NCBI GenBank assembly: GCA_022567305.1
Contig: JADFHF010000016.1
Location: forward strand, 1-64,000
Reading direction: 5' to 3'
DNA from: Bacteroidota bacterium
GTDB taxonomy: Bacteria; Bacteroidota; Rhodothermia; Rhodothermales; UBA10348
Length of the DNA: 64,000 nt
Shown: in pieces, positions 46,315 through 54,972 of the stretch
Layout: each line of letters opens with the position of its first letter
Numbering within the stretch: position 1 is the first letter of the stretch
Program-made: the position numbers and the translations under genes
Notes under the pieces: model-generated
Told to the model about the DNA's origin: nothing
What the model saw: only the letters and a program-made list of their open reading frames with translations
The model's database searches: none

Positions 46315-47217
46315 ATGAACGATTCGATTCTCTTATTCCCTCGTAGGACCTCCACCTTCTCATTCGGGCTCCTGATTGTTGCGCTGGCCACCGGACAGAT
46401 TCATTGTAATCCGCGAGACTCAGATCCTTCAATTTCGCTCAGCGTGGGTACGTCTCTGCGCGTATTTGAGTTGATTATCAATGAGATCATCGGAGAAAAC
46501 GGGCACGTAACCGCCCTGGTTCGCGACAACCAATCCCCTCACGCTTTCCATCCGAGACCGTCTGATGTTGTCAAAATGAATCGATCAAGTACGATCGTTC
46601 TTGGTGCTCCTGAATTGGACGGATGGGTGTCCGAATTGATCGATCAAGATCCGATTTATCTGGCTGAACATCTGGACGCTGGCGACTGGATCTACGAGAG
46701 TGGAGTAAGAAATCCTCACTTCTGGACCGACCCTCTGATCGTCAAAAAGCTTGCATTGCCGCTAGCTAAAGAGTTTTGCCAGATTGAACGGCGACAGTGT
46801 GACGAGTTTGAACAGAATGCTGAGCATTTCATCAAGGAGCTTGAGGCTTTGGACGAGAAGCTGCACGGGATAATGGCCCAGTTTATAGGTGCTCGCGTTT
46901 ACACGACCCAACCATTTTTCGACTATTTTCTGCGTCAATACGGATTGGAATCTGTGGGTTCTCTCGAATCCATTCCCGGAAACGAACCGCCCCCGTCGAG
47001 AATCATCCGCATGCTTAAGAATGAGAAGCAGTCGCCGAGCGCGGGTATCATCGCCCAGGCACGTTTACCAGACGTAGCGGCGCGTCTTTTTCAATCTGAA
47101 TCCGACCTTCCAATCATTTTTTTGGATCCAATTGGAGATTCCAATGTCGACTCGTACGTGGAGTTGCTTTCTCGGCAAGCCAACCAGCTGCGCACAATGC
47201 TCTTAGATCCGAAATGA
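46315..47217 (+). CDS. Metal (zinc/manganese) ABC transporter substrate-binding protein
   Basis: A 300-residue cluster A-I (ZnuA/TroA-type) periplasmic binding protein. The N-terminal export segment covers residues 17-30 and is followed by Cys31, although the preceding residues are not a good lipobox. Likely metal ligands are His76 or His79 (SPHAFHPRP), His135 (NPHFW) and an acidic residue near 279 (FLDPIGD). The position that is usually His in the third ligand segment is Gln199 (TTQPFFDYF). The ATPase and permease genes follow with overlaps, so the three form one importer. Confidence 0.88.
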   Translation: MNDSILLFPRRTSTFSFGLLIVALATGQIHCNPRDSDPSISLSVGTSLRVFELIINEIIGENGHVTALVRDNQSPHAFHPRPSDVVKMNRSSTIVLGAPELDGWVSELIDQDPIYLAEHLDAGDWIYESGVRNPHFWTDPLIVKKLALPLAKEFCQIERRQCDEFEQNAEHFIKELEALDEKLHGIMAQFIGARVYTTQPFFDYFLRQYGLESVGSLESIPGNEPPPSRIIRMLKNEKQSPSAGIIAQARLPDVAARLFQSESDLPIIFLDPIGDSNVDSYVELLSRQANQLRTMLLDPK

Positions 47218-47972
47218 TCGTAGCCGACCATCTTACTGTCCAATTGGGAGATCGTACGGCCCTTCGCGACGTCTCCTTTCGCGTTGAGCAGGGAAATTTT
47301 CTTGCCGTGTTAGGACCGAACGGAGGTGGAAAATCGACCTTACTCAAATCCATACTGGGCCTGATTCCACCGACGTCGGGATCACTGAGTCTGGGAACCG
47401 GGAATTCTCGCAGACAAAGCATTAAAATTGGCTACGTACCCCAAATCAAGTCACTCGATCGATCGTTCCCCGCGCGGTCGGTGGAACTTGTAGCTACATC
47501 GGTACTCGGTCGGTGGCCGCATCGTCTTTCAAAAACCGACCGGGACGTATCGATGGCCGCATTGGAAAGGGTTGGAGCGGCCCACCTGGCTCAACAGTCC
47601 ATTGGCTCTCTCTCAGGAGGCGAACTCCAGCGCGTCTATCTGGCCCGCGCGACTATCAGTGAACCGCAAATCCTTCTTCTTGATGAACCCGAATCCGGTA
47701 TCGACGTCGCAGGAACTGCGGATTTATATACACTACTCGAACATTTTCACACCGAGGCCAACACCTGTATCGTGATGGTCACACACGATTGGGATGTCGC
47801 ATTTTACCATGCCACACATGTCTTGCTCTTGAACAACCAGCAACTGTGCTTTGGGAAACCAGAAACAGCGCTTACGGATGTGGCCATCCGAAATACGTTT
47901 GGTCACGTCGGGCACAAGCATGACACCCTGGCAATTGGAGCACCCTTTCCTACCGGTCACCGTCATGACTGA
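47214..47972 (+). CDS. Metal ABC transporter ATP-binding protein
   Basis: A 252-residue ABC ATPase of the ZnuC/MntB type. Walker A GPNGGGKST is near residue 39, the signature SLSGGELQR near 134, Walker B ILLLDEPESGID near 155, and the switch histidine in VTHDWD near 190. The ATG overlaps the stop of the binding-protein gene by four bases, and its own end overlaps the permease start. It energises zinc or manganese import. Confidence 0.93.
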   Translation: MIVADHLTVQLGDRTALRDVSFRVEQGNFLAVLGPNGGGKSTLLKSILGLIPPTSGSLSLGTGNSRRQSIKIGYVPQIKSLDRSFPARSVELVATSVLGRWPHRLSKTDRDVSMAALERVGAAHLAQQSIGSLSGGELQRVYLARATISEPQILLLDEPESGIDVAGTADLYTLLEHFHTEANTCIVMVTHDWDVAFYHATHVLLLNNQQLCFGKPETALTDVAIRNTFGHVGHKHDTLAIGAPFPTGHRHD

Positions 47973-48777
47973 TTGGATACAAAACGCGTTTATGATCCGT
48001 GCCCTGGTTTCAGGGGTGCTCGTCGGCGCCCTGGCAAGCTATTACGGTGCATTTATTGTACAGCGGAGACTGAGTTTCTTGGGTTCGGGATTGGCACATG
48101 CAGCGTTCGGTGGGATCGCTTTGGCCTTACTGCTCCAACAGGATCCTCTTCTGATCGCGATTCCCTTCACAATTATCGTGGCGATAGCCATCAATTGGAT
48201 TCGATCTGAAACGATCTTAGCTGCGGACACGGCCATCGGGATTTTCTTTGCTGTAGCCGTAGCACTCGGGGTCATTTTTCTTTCGATAAGAAAGGGAACC
48301 ACCTATGACGCCTTCTCCTACTTATTCGGGTCCATTTTGGCGATTTCGATGACCGATTTATGGATCATCATTCTGATCTTCGCTATCGGGATACTTACCC
48401 TGCCGAGATTGTGGGGCAACTGGGCCTTTGCGACGTTTGACGAGGAATCAGCAAGAGCAGACAACCATTCAGTCGGGCGTGATGATTACGCGTTATATGT
48501 CTTGCTCGCGGTCACGATCGTAGCGGCAATAAAGATGGTGGGCATCTTACTCATTGCGGCATTTCTAGTGATACCCGCTGCAACGGCCAGACTTCTGTCC
48601 CCCACCTTTTTTTGGATGACTGTCGTCTCGGTGTGCCTTGGAATCCTCAGTGCGTTTACAGGATTGATCGGATCATACGAACTGGATCTTCCGAGTGGGG
48701 CAACGATCGTCCTGTGTCAGGCGATCTTCTTCGGATTAGCATTGCTGGTTTCTCGTTGGCGATCTGCGCCCCAATAG
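47965..48777 (+). CDS. Metal ABC transporter permease
   Basis: A permease of about 270 residues of the ZnuB/ABC-3 family, with seven to nine hydrophobic segments and the conserved SYYGAFIVQRRLSFLGSGLA region near residues 26-45. Late in the protein is the typical KMVGILLIAAFLVIPAATARL. The ATG at 47965 was chosen because it overlaps the ATPase stop by eight bases; the frame extends upstream only inside the ATPase gene. It is the last gene of the transporter and ends two bases before the convergent def stop. Confidence 0.92.
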   Translation: MTDWIQNAFMIRALVSGVLVGALASYYGAFIVQRRLSFLGSGLAHAAFGGIALALLLQQDPLLIAIPFTIIVAIAINWIRSETILAADTAIGIFFAVAVALGVIFLSIRKGTTYDAFSYLFGSILAISMTDLWIIILIFAIGILTLPRLWGNWAFATFDEESARADNHSVGRDDYALYVLLAVTIVAAIKMVGILLIAAFLVIPAATARLLSPTFFWMTVVSVCLGILSAFTGLIGSYELDLPSGATIVLCQAIFFGLALLVSRWRSAPQ

Positions 48778-48779
48778 CA

Positions 48780-49364
48780 TCAGGGTGAGAGAATTCCTTT
48801 CCCTTCCGCATACGTCAGATAGTCGACGTCCACCCGTCCTTCGATGATTTCCCGCAGCTTTCGTTTGAGAAGGCGCCGCCGGAATGGGCTAATATGGTCG
48901 ATGAACAAAATTCCATCAACATGGTCGCATTCATGCTGAATCACACGGGCTAAGATGCCTTCAAACTCGGTTTCATGTTCCTTCAATTTCCGGTCCAGGT
49001 AACGGATCTTCACCGCCGTGGCGCGGACGACCTCCTCATGAATATCTGGTATTGACAGACATCCCTCTTCAAATTCGTCTTCTTTCTCTGCCTCATCGAT
49101 TATCATCGCATTGATGAAAACGATCGGCTGGTCCGGCATGACGATGTCTTCCGTATAGTGCTCATCTTGAAGCGGCGTGACATCCACGATAAAAACGCGC
49201 TCGGTTCGTCCAATTTGCGGGGCAGCCAATCCAATCCCGTTGGAAGCGCGCATGGTTTCAAGCATATCGTCGATCATGGCCTGCAATTCCTTCGAGTTCG
49301 TGTCCACATCCGTGGTCTGCTTCCGCAATTCCGACGTGCCCAGTAAGTAGATCGGAAGCACCAT
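48780..49364 (-). CDS. def: Peptide deformylase
   Basis: Removes the formyl group from nascent N-terminal methionine. The three family motifs are present in a 194-residue protein: GIGLAAPQIG near residue 42, EEGCLSIP near 98 (metal-ligand Cys) and the HECDH metal and catalytic motif near 142. The protein begins MVLPIYLLGTSELRK. It follows ruvX with three bases between, in a probable ruvX-def operon. Confidence 0.95.
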   Translation of the reverse strand: MVLPIYLLGTSELRKQTTDVDTNSKELQAMIDDMLETMRASNGIGLAAPQIGRTERVFIVDVTPLQDEHYTEDIVMPDQPIVFINAMIIDEAEKEDEFEEGCLSIPDIHEEVVRATAVKIRYLDRKLKEHETEFEGILARVIQHECDHVDGILFIDHISPFRRRLLKRKLREIIEGRVDVDYLTYAEGKGILSP

Positions 49365-49367
49365 GGC

Positions 49368-49814
49368 TCAGGTTGTATCGCTTGAGGGGTCACCCTCAGT
49401 AAGATCATCCAGGTACTCCTGCAAAATAATGGCAGCCGCTGCCGCATCGATCCTCCCGCGTCCAGATCGCTTCATAGACGGTTTTTCACCCGCTGAGATC
49501 AATTCCTTGGCCAACTCTGACGTGTATTCTTCATTCCAACGGACAATTTTGACGTGTGGCAAGCGCACCGTGATTCTTCGAATAAACTCAGAAACCCTCT
49601 GAACGGCCTCGCCTTCCGAATTGTCAGGAAGTACCGGCCATCCTACAACGATTTTTTGTACACCTTCCTTTTCGTCCAACTCGGATAGTTTTTCCAGAGC
49701 AATACTCGGATCGAACGTGCCGAGAACCTGCGAAAATATTCTCAACGGGTCGGCGATAGCCAGTCCGACTCGTTTCATTCCGAAATCGACTCCTACCAAT
49801 CTTCCTTCATCCAT
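49368..49814 (-). CDS. ruvX: RuvX/YqgF Holliday-junction-resolvase-like nuclease
   Basis: An RNase H-fold protein of about 148 residues (YqgF family), needed for processing of pre-16S rRNA 5' ends in E. coli and proposed as a resolvase. The first catalytic Asp is in GVDFGMKRVGLAIADP near residue 8; later family segments are VVGWPVLPDNSEG and the final Asp in GRIDAAAAAIIL. The ATG at 49814 was chosen because a terminator-like hairpin for the upstream HU gene occupies the bases just before it, where a longer N terminus would start. Confidence 0.9.
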   Translation of the reverse strand: MDEGRLVGVDFGMKRVGLAIADPLRIFSQVLGTFDPSIALEKLSELDEKEGVQKIVVGWPVLPDNSEGEAVQRVSEFIRRITVRLPHVKIVRWNEEYTSELAKELISAGEKPSMKRSGRGRIDAAAAAIILQEYLDDLTEGDPSSDTT

Positions 49815-49819
49815 TATTT

Positions 49820-49852
49820 CAAAAGCGGATCGCACTTCTCAGGCACGATCCG
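49820..49852 (-). terminator. Terminator-like hairpin between the HU gene and ruvX
   Basis: AGCGGATCG (49824-49832) and CGATCCGCT (49844-49852) form a perfect 9-base stem with an 11-base loop. On the minus strand the stem is followed by TTT from the base at 49823. It lies 27 bases after the HU stop and 10 bases before the ruvX ATG, so some readthrough, or a promoter within it, must serve ruvX. Confidence 0.65.
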
Positions 49853-49878
49853 CTAATAAAAAACTATTGGCAATAGGA

Positions 49879-50262
49879 TTAATCTACGCTAAAAACTACT
49901 TCCTCTATGGCGTCGGCTGAACCGGCTGGAACCGAGTAGTTAAGCGAAGTGAGGGGTTGCTGTAGAACTGACTTGAGCTTCTTGCTGGGCTTAAAGTGCG
50001 TCTTCCGCCGGCTCGGAATAAAGACCGTCTCATTGGTCTTCGGATTTCTTGCCTTTGGTTTTGCACGCGTCTTTTTGACCTCAAAAACTCCGAAATCCCT
50101 TAATTCAATTCGAACTTCTGGATCAGCTTCGGAGAGTAGTTGCCCCAGGGCATTAATAACGGCACCCACCCAGGGTTCGCACTTATAGATGGGTTCGGCT
50201 ACAATTTCAGATACTCTTCGAGCGACGTCCTTTTTAGTCAGCGTCTTCCGACGTTCTGGCAT
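49879..50262 (-). CDS. HU/IHF-family DNA-binding protein
   Basis: A histone-like protein of about 127 residues. The family core is clear: LTKKDVARRVSEI at the start, ELRDFGVFEVKKTRAKPKARNP as the DNA-binding arm near residues 53-74 (with the arm Pro-like RNPKT), and FKPSKKLKS. It has about 30 more C-terminal residues than HU, ending in a Glu- and Val-rich tail. The ATG at 50262 was preferred to a TTG three codons upstream. It binds and bends DNA in the nucleoid; homo- or heterodimer status cannot be told. Confidence 0.9.
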   Translation of the reverse strand: MPERRKTLTKKDVARRVSEIVAEPIYKCEPWVGAVINALGQLLSEADPEVRIELRDFGVFEVKKTRAKPKARNPKTNETVFIPSRRKTHFKPSKKLKSVLQQPLTSLNYSVPAGSADAIEEVVFSVD

Positions 50263-50372
50263 AGTAATCAACGTGTGGGTAATTCAAACGGGAACTCAAA
50301 TAAAGAATTGAAGGGCCCAAAGTCAACTATTTCAATAATTTCCACCTAAAAGAAATCATTTTCCGATTCCGA

Positions 50373-52622
50373 CTAGGACTCGTCCTGAGATTGTTCAAAG
50401 CGATAAACGCCGTGTATCCCCTCAATCCGTTTGATTCGATCGATCAATCTCTTGAGATGGGTGAGATCACTGACATACAGAACGACGGTACCCACGAAAA
50501 TGCCGTCTTCCGTGTCAATCGATATAGACCTGATATTGGTTTTGAGGTTTTTCGAGATGACGGTCGTCAGTTCGCTAACCATACCGACACGGTCCTCCCC
50601 CATCACCCGAAGTCCGGATACAAACCGGACATCCTTTTGACGGCTCCAATCCACTTTCACCACCTTGTCCGAGTGAAGTAAAAGTAAATCTGGGGCGTTT
50701 TGGCAACTGACTCGATGAATTTTGATTCCCCCTGTTCGATTGATATACCCAAACACGTCATCGCCGGGAATCGGATTGCAGCATGGAGCATACTGGGTAA
50801 GAATGTCCGTGTGCAGTTCACCATCGATCATCAGCGCCGGAGTCCCGCTGGAATGAGCGGTATCCAGAAATGTCTCAAACTGTGTCCTCAGTCCATCGGG
50901 CTCATCCGTATGTGCGTCGCCACTTGTGGTGCTCCCCTTGACCGCGCCTAACAATTCTTTTACGTCGAGATGACCCGTCCCGATTTCGCTGAACATCTGG
51001 AGTACGTTCGGAAACCGCAATATGGAGGCATATCTCCCCAGCTCATGCTCTGTAAGAACTATCCCTGCCTTCTTCGCGCGCTTTTCCCAGATATCCTGCC
51101 CCAGCTTGGCGGATCGTCGTCTCTTTTCCTTAATGAAATGTCGGATCCTACTTCGGGCTTTCTGTGTGACCACAAACTTGATCCAGTCTGGATTTGGAGA
51201 TTGTTTTTTGGACGTGATGATTTCAATCTGATCGCCACTCTTCAGTTTATATGAGAGAGGGACCATCTTCCCGTTCACCTTTGCGCCGATACAATGGTAT
51301 CCAACCTCAGTATGGACCAAATACGCAAAATCAATCGGTGTAGCAGCAGTCGGCAAGGAAAACAGATCACCCTTCGGAGTGAAAACATAGATTTCCTCGT
51401 CATAAAGGTTGAGACGAAAATCTTGAACGAAATCGGTTGCCCGTTCCGGGCGCGGATTATCGAGCAGATCACGCACCCACGTCAGAAACTTGTCCATTTC
51501 GGAATCTGTGTCCGAAACATCTTCCTTGTATTTCCAGTGGGCGGCGACCCCTCTTTCCGCAATGTCATGCATTTCTTGCGTTCGAATCTGCACTTCGACT
51601 CGCTTTCCATCGTGACCCACAACTGTCGTGTGCAAACTCTGGTAACCGTTTGACTTCGGCAGGGAGACGAAATCACGAAAGCGCTCCGGAAGGGGTCGAT
51701 AAAGATCGGTGATGATCGAATAAACCCGCCAACAGTCTTCTTTTCCTCTCTCGTCCTTATTCTGGAGGACGATTCGCACGGCAAAAATATCGTAGATCTC
51801 ATCGAGAGGCTTATTCTGACGCTTCATTTTCCTGTAGATCGAGTAGGCATTTTTTGTTCTGCCATACATTTCGAATTCGAAGCCATCTTCGTTGAGACGC
51901 TCTTTTATCGGCTCAAAGAATTGCTCTACATAGGAATCCCTTTCCCTCTGAAAATCGCGAAGACCGCTTACGATTTCTTCGTGCAATTCGGGGTCGAGAA
52001 TCCGTAACGATAGGTCCTCCAACTCCCTCTTGATCGCAAAAAAACCAAACCGGTGAGCGAGAGGCGCGAACAGATCCAGCGTTTCCGTGGCGATCTTCAG
52101 CTGCTTGGCGCGCGGGAGCGAGTCCAAAGTTTGCATGTTATGCAGACGATCTGCGAATTTGACAAAGATGACTCGAACGTCAGTTGCCATGGACAACATC
52201 AGCTTTTGTACATTCTCCGCCTGTCCAATATCATGCGATGAAAATGCCCCACCGATTTTTGTCAGCCCATCGATGATGTTCGCAAGCGATTCCCCGAACG
52301 CATCACGTACGAACTCGAGAGAGAGGTCCGTATCTTCGACAACGTCATGTAGCAGCGCAGCAGCAACACTGATATCATCGAATCCAATCTGCTCAACGAA
52401 GATGCTAGCAACGGCGAGCGGATGAATGATATAGGGTTCACCTGTTGCCCGACGATCATTTCGATGCGCCCAGTGACTGACATTGAATGCCCTTCTGACG
52501 AGTTCCTCGTCAACATTTGGAAGGTGGTCGTGACAGGCTCTGATAAGATTATCGAGCTTTTTTTGAATAGCAGGTTCGACGACCTGTCCTCTCCCTTTTA
52601 GAATGGCGGATGCCTCAATCAT
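50373..52622 (-). CDS. Bifunctional (p)ppGpp synthetase/hydrolase (Rel/SpoT)
   Basis: A 749-residue RelA/SpoT homologue of full length. Domains in order: an HD hydrolase (HPLAVASIF near residue 67 and the HD motif LLHDVVEDTDLS near 90), a synthetase (RTKNAYSIYRKM near 255 and DIFAVRIVL near 275), TGS (VFTPKGDLFSLP near 405), a helical and zinc-finger-like region with the CCNPIPGD motif near 616, and a C-terminal ACT domain. An intact HD motif implies it can both make and degrade the alarmone in the stringent response. It is on the minus strand downstream of the ribosomal cluster. Confidence 0.95.
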   Translation of the reverse strand: MIEASAILKGRGQVVEPAIQKKLDNLIRACHDHLPNVDEELVRRAFNVSHWAHRNDRRATGEPYIIHPLAVASIFVEQIGFDDISVAAALLHDVVEDTDLSLEFVRDAFGESLANIIDGLTKIGGAFSSHDIGQAENVQKLMLSMATDVRVIFVKFADRLHNMQTLDSLPRAKQLKIATETLDLFAPLAHRFGFFAIKRELEDLSLRILDPELHEEIVSGLRDFQRERDSYVEQFFEPIKERLNEDGFEFEMYGRTKNAYSIYRKMKRQNKPLDEIYDIFAVRIVLQNKDERGKEDCWRVYSIITDLYRPLPERFRDFVSLPKSNGYQSLHTTVVGHDGKRVEVQIRTQEMHDIAERGVAAHWKYKEDVSDTDSEMDKFLTWVRDLLDNPRPERATDFVQDFRLNLYDEEIYVFTPKGDLFSLPTAATPIDFAYLVHTEVGYHCIGAKVNGKMVPLSYKLKSGDQIEIITSKKQSPNPDWIKFVVTQKARSRIRHFIKEKRRRSAKLGQDIWEKRAKKAGIVLTEHELGRYASILRFPNVLQMFSEIGTGHLDVKELLGAVKGSTTSGDAHTDEPDGLRTQFETFLDTAHSSGTPALMIDGELHTDILTQYAPCCNPIPGDDVFGYINRTGGIKIHRVSCQNAPDLLLLHSDKVVKVDWSRQKDVRFVSGLRVMGEDRVGMVSELTTVISKNLKTNIRSISIDTEDGIFVGTVVLYVSDLTHLKRLIDRIKRIEGIHGVYRFEQSQDES

Positions 52623-52735
52623 GCGCTACATCGCGTTTGACCGAAAGCGAATTACACTCGGCTCTCCCCCCTGTTCCACGGATCTCCGTAGATAGGTCAT
52701 GGGCGACGATAATCCACTGAGGCGCCAACTGGAAA

Positions 52736-52761
52736 GGGCGGTACTGAAAACAGTGCCGCCC
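52736..52761 (-). terminator. Hairpin after rplQ, likely terminator of the ribosomal cluster
   Basis: GGGCGGTACTG and CAGTGCCGCCC form an 11-base stem (one G-T pair) with a 4-base AAAA/TTTT loop. On the minus strand it follows the rplQ stop by 53 bases and is followed by TTT. The T tract is short, so termination may be incomplete. Confidence 0.6.
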
Positions 52762-52814
52762 AAATTCATTCAGTGACAAAAGGCTTGTAAGAATGAACCT
52801 AATCCGTGGATCTA

Positions 52815-53873
52815 TTATTCCTTCTTATCTTTTTCCTCGTCGGGTTCGGAAGCTTCGTCAGACTCCTCCTCAGCCGGCGCCTCTTCTTCGGTTGCAGCCG
52901 CCGGTGCTTCCTCGACTACTTCTTCCTCAGGTGCAGCTTCCGGCGCTTCCTCGACTACTTCTTCCTCAGCGGCAACTTCGGGAGCGTCCTCTACGACTGC
53001 TTCCTCAGGTACAGCATCCGGCGCTTCCTCAACTACTTCTTCCTCAGGGGCTTCCTCGACAACTTCTTCCTCAGCGGTGACTTCGGGAGCGTTCTCTACT
53101 ACTTCTTCCTCAGGGGCTTCCTCGACAACCTCTTCCTCAGCGACAACTTCGGGAGCGTTCTCTACTACTTCTTCCTCAGCGACGGCCTCGGGTGCCTCTT
53201 CGACATCCTCTTCCTCAACGGCGGCCTCAGGTGCATTCTCGACTTCCTTTTCTTCAGTCTCGGCTTCGGACGTATCCCCTACTGCCTTTTCTTCAGTAGT
53301 CCCTTCTGGTGCTTCGTCACTAGTCTTACCTTCGGCGGTGGGTTCGGAGGTTTCGTCAGCGGCCTCTATGAACGCCAGCTCCTCTAACTCGTCGGCAATA
53401 TCATCGACCAGGCCGTCTGCACCCGTAGCTAGAGGCGCTGCCGTACTGGCCCGTTTACGACCCGCGCGACGAGTTCGTGTCTTTTTACCGTCACTTGAGC
53501 CGAACGGTTTAACATCATTGTAGTCAACGAGTTCAATGACTGCCATCTCAGCGGAATCACCTGCTCTCTGACCAAGCTTTATCACCCGTGTATATCCACC
53601 CGGACGGTCGGCAACCTTTGACGCGATCTCTGAAAAGAGTTTTGTAACGGCCGCCTTGTCCTGCAAACGTCTAAACACCTGTCGACGATTATGCATTGTA
53701 TCCTCTTTCGATCGATTGATCAAAGGTTCAACGTACATGCGAAGTGCGCGAGCCTTCGTCAAGGTCGTTGTGATTCTCTTGTGTTCTATCAACGCGTTGG
53801 ACAGCGCAGCCAAAGTCGCCTTTCGGTGTGCCTGCGTACGGCCAAGCTTGAATCCTTTTTTCTGATGTCTCAT
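52815..53873 (-). CDS. rplQ: Ribosomal protein L17 with a long acidic repeat tail
   Basis: Residues 1-118 are a normal L17, a large-subunit protein ([12 protein letters not shown], then [15 protein letters not shown] and [16 protein letters not shown]). A further 234 residues follow, giving 352 in total against about 120 in most bacteria. The tail has a short basic stretch ([12 protein letters not shown]) and then an acidic, Glu/Ala/Val/Pro-rich region of tandem units of the form [10 protein letters not shown], from roughly residue 205 to 335. It should be disordered and very negative. It is the last gene of the cluster, after rpoA. The tail's role is unknown. Confidence 0.93.
   Translation of the reverse strand: MRHQKKGFKLGRTQAHRKATLAALSNALIEHKRITTTLTKARALRMYVEPLINRSKEDTMHNRRQVFRRLQDKAAVTKLFSEIASKVADRPGGYTRVIKLGQRAGDSAEMAVIELVDYNDVKPFGSSDGKKTRTRRAGRKRASTAAPLATGADGLVDDIADELEELAFIEAADETSEPTAEGKTSDEAPEGTTEEKAVGDTSEAETEEKEVENAPEAAVEEEDVEEAPEAVAEEEVVENAPEVVAEEEVVEEAPEEEVVENAPEVTAEEEVVEEAPEEEVVEEAPDAVPEEAVVEDAPEVAAEEEVVEEAPEAAPEEEVVEEAPAAATEEEAPAEEESDEASEPDEEKDKKE
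52870..53265. repeat. Tandem repeats encoding the L17 acidic tail
   Basis: Imperfect units of roughly 24 to 39 bases repeat about ten times. Most contain GCTTCCTCGAC followed by a CTTCTTCCTCAG-type segment (plus strand), encoding [10 protein letters not shown]-like units on the minus strand. Spacing varies in steps of whole codons, so the frame is kept. Such repeats can expand or contract by slippage. They are coding and are not a CRISPR array. Confidence 0.85.
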
Positions 53874-53919
53874 CGTCTACAACTCGATCAACACTGTTCC
53901 AGAGAACAATAAATTTGAG

Positions 53920-54906
53920 TCAACCTTCTTTTACTTCTTCCAGGTAATCACCTAAGTCCATACCGAACCCCAAATTCCGTTCATCCAAAACCTGAAGAAG
54001 CTCCTGAAGAGACTTGCGACCAAAGTTTCTGAACTTCAACATCTCTGACTCTTCTCGGCGTACCAGATCGCCAATGGTCTTGATGTTGGCTGCCTTTAGA
54101 CAATTATGTGCACGAACAGATAGGTCGAGTTCATCAACCGATTGCGCCAACAGCTCTCGTACTCGCTGTACTTCAGCATCGACTTCCTTCTCCTCTTCTG
54201 TCGGCTGCGGCTCCGCGTCCATCTTGATGAACAGGCTTACGTGGTCACGCATGATCGACGCTGCCTGCGCGAGAGCATCTTCCGGAAGCACAGATCCGTC
54301 TGTTACTACCTCAATAGTCAACTTTTCGTAGTCAATCTTTTCACCCACGCGAGTCTGTTGCACCGTGTAACGCACGTTTTCTATAGGTGTAAATATGGCA
54401 TCCATGGCCACAACTCCGATCGGATCATCCGCCTTTTTATTCTCGTCAGCAGGGATATATCCTCTACCGCGTTCCATCCGCAACTCTACAGAGAAGTTGG
54501 CCTCCTTACTGAGTTCAGCGATGTGATGGTCAGGATTTAACACTTCGTAATCACTCGTCGCAGCCGCAATATCAGAGGCTGTCCAAGAGCCCCCACCCTT
54601 TACAATCAGGTGAATATTTCCGTCTGCGCCCTCGGTAGAACGAAACCGAACGCCTTTCAAGTTTAGAATAATATCGGCAACGTCCTCGGTCACTCCGTCA
54701 ATCGTAGAGAATTCGTGCTGTACGCCATCGATCTTCAGTGCGGTAATAGCCACACCTTGAAGAGATGACAGCAACATGCGTCGGAGGGCGTTTCCAATGG
54801 TTACACCATAGCCTCTCTCCAGCGGCTGGATGACAAATCTTCCGTGTGTATCTGTTGTTTCGTCTAACTGTACGCCGTCGGGCATCTGAATCGAGTAAGT
54901 GCTCAT
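53920..54906 (-). CDS. rpoA: RNA polymerase alpha subunit
   Basis: A 328-residue alpha subunit. The N-terminal dimerisation domain includes ERGYGVTIGNALRRMLLSSL near residue 30, and the C-terminal DNA- and activator-binding domain (about 245-320) includes ELDLSVRAHNCLKAANI and EEVKEG at the end. It nucleates core polymerase assembly. It lies between rpsD and rplQ in the standard alpha operon. Confidence 0.97.
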   Translation of the reverse strand: MSTYSIQMPDGVQLDETTDTHGRFVIQPLERGYGVTIGNALRRMLLSSLQGVAITALKIDGVQHEFSTIDGVTEDVADIILNLKGVRFRSTEGADGNIHLIVKGGGSWTASDIAAATSDYEVLNPDHHIAELSKEANFSVELRMERGRGYIPADENKKADDPIGVVAMDAIFTPIENVRYTVQQTRVGEKIDYEKLTIEVVTDGSVLPEDALAQAASIMRDHVSLFIKMDAEPQPTEEEKEVDAEVQRVRELLAQSVDELDLSVRAHNCLKAANIKTIGDLVRREESEMLKFRNFGRKSLQELLQVLDERNLGFGMDLGDYLEEVKEG

Positions 54907-54972
54907 ATCAGCAGGGTCAGTGCATGTGTGAAAAGTGGGCCCGGCTCACTGCCGGGAAACAGAGTCGAGTTG

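Noticed and set aside
52870-53265. Regular repeats resembling a CRISPR array
   Set aside because: Units are in-frame coding repeats with no constant repeat plus unique spacers, and no cas genes are nearby.
52806-53523. Long plus-strand open frames opposite rplQ (Phe/Leu/Ser-rich proteins)
   Set aside because: They are the antisense of the repetitive acidic L17 tail; low-complexity repeats keep several frames open without coding for anything.
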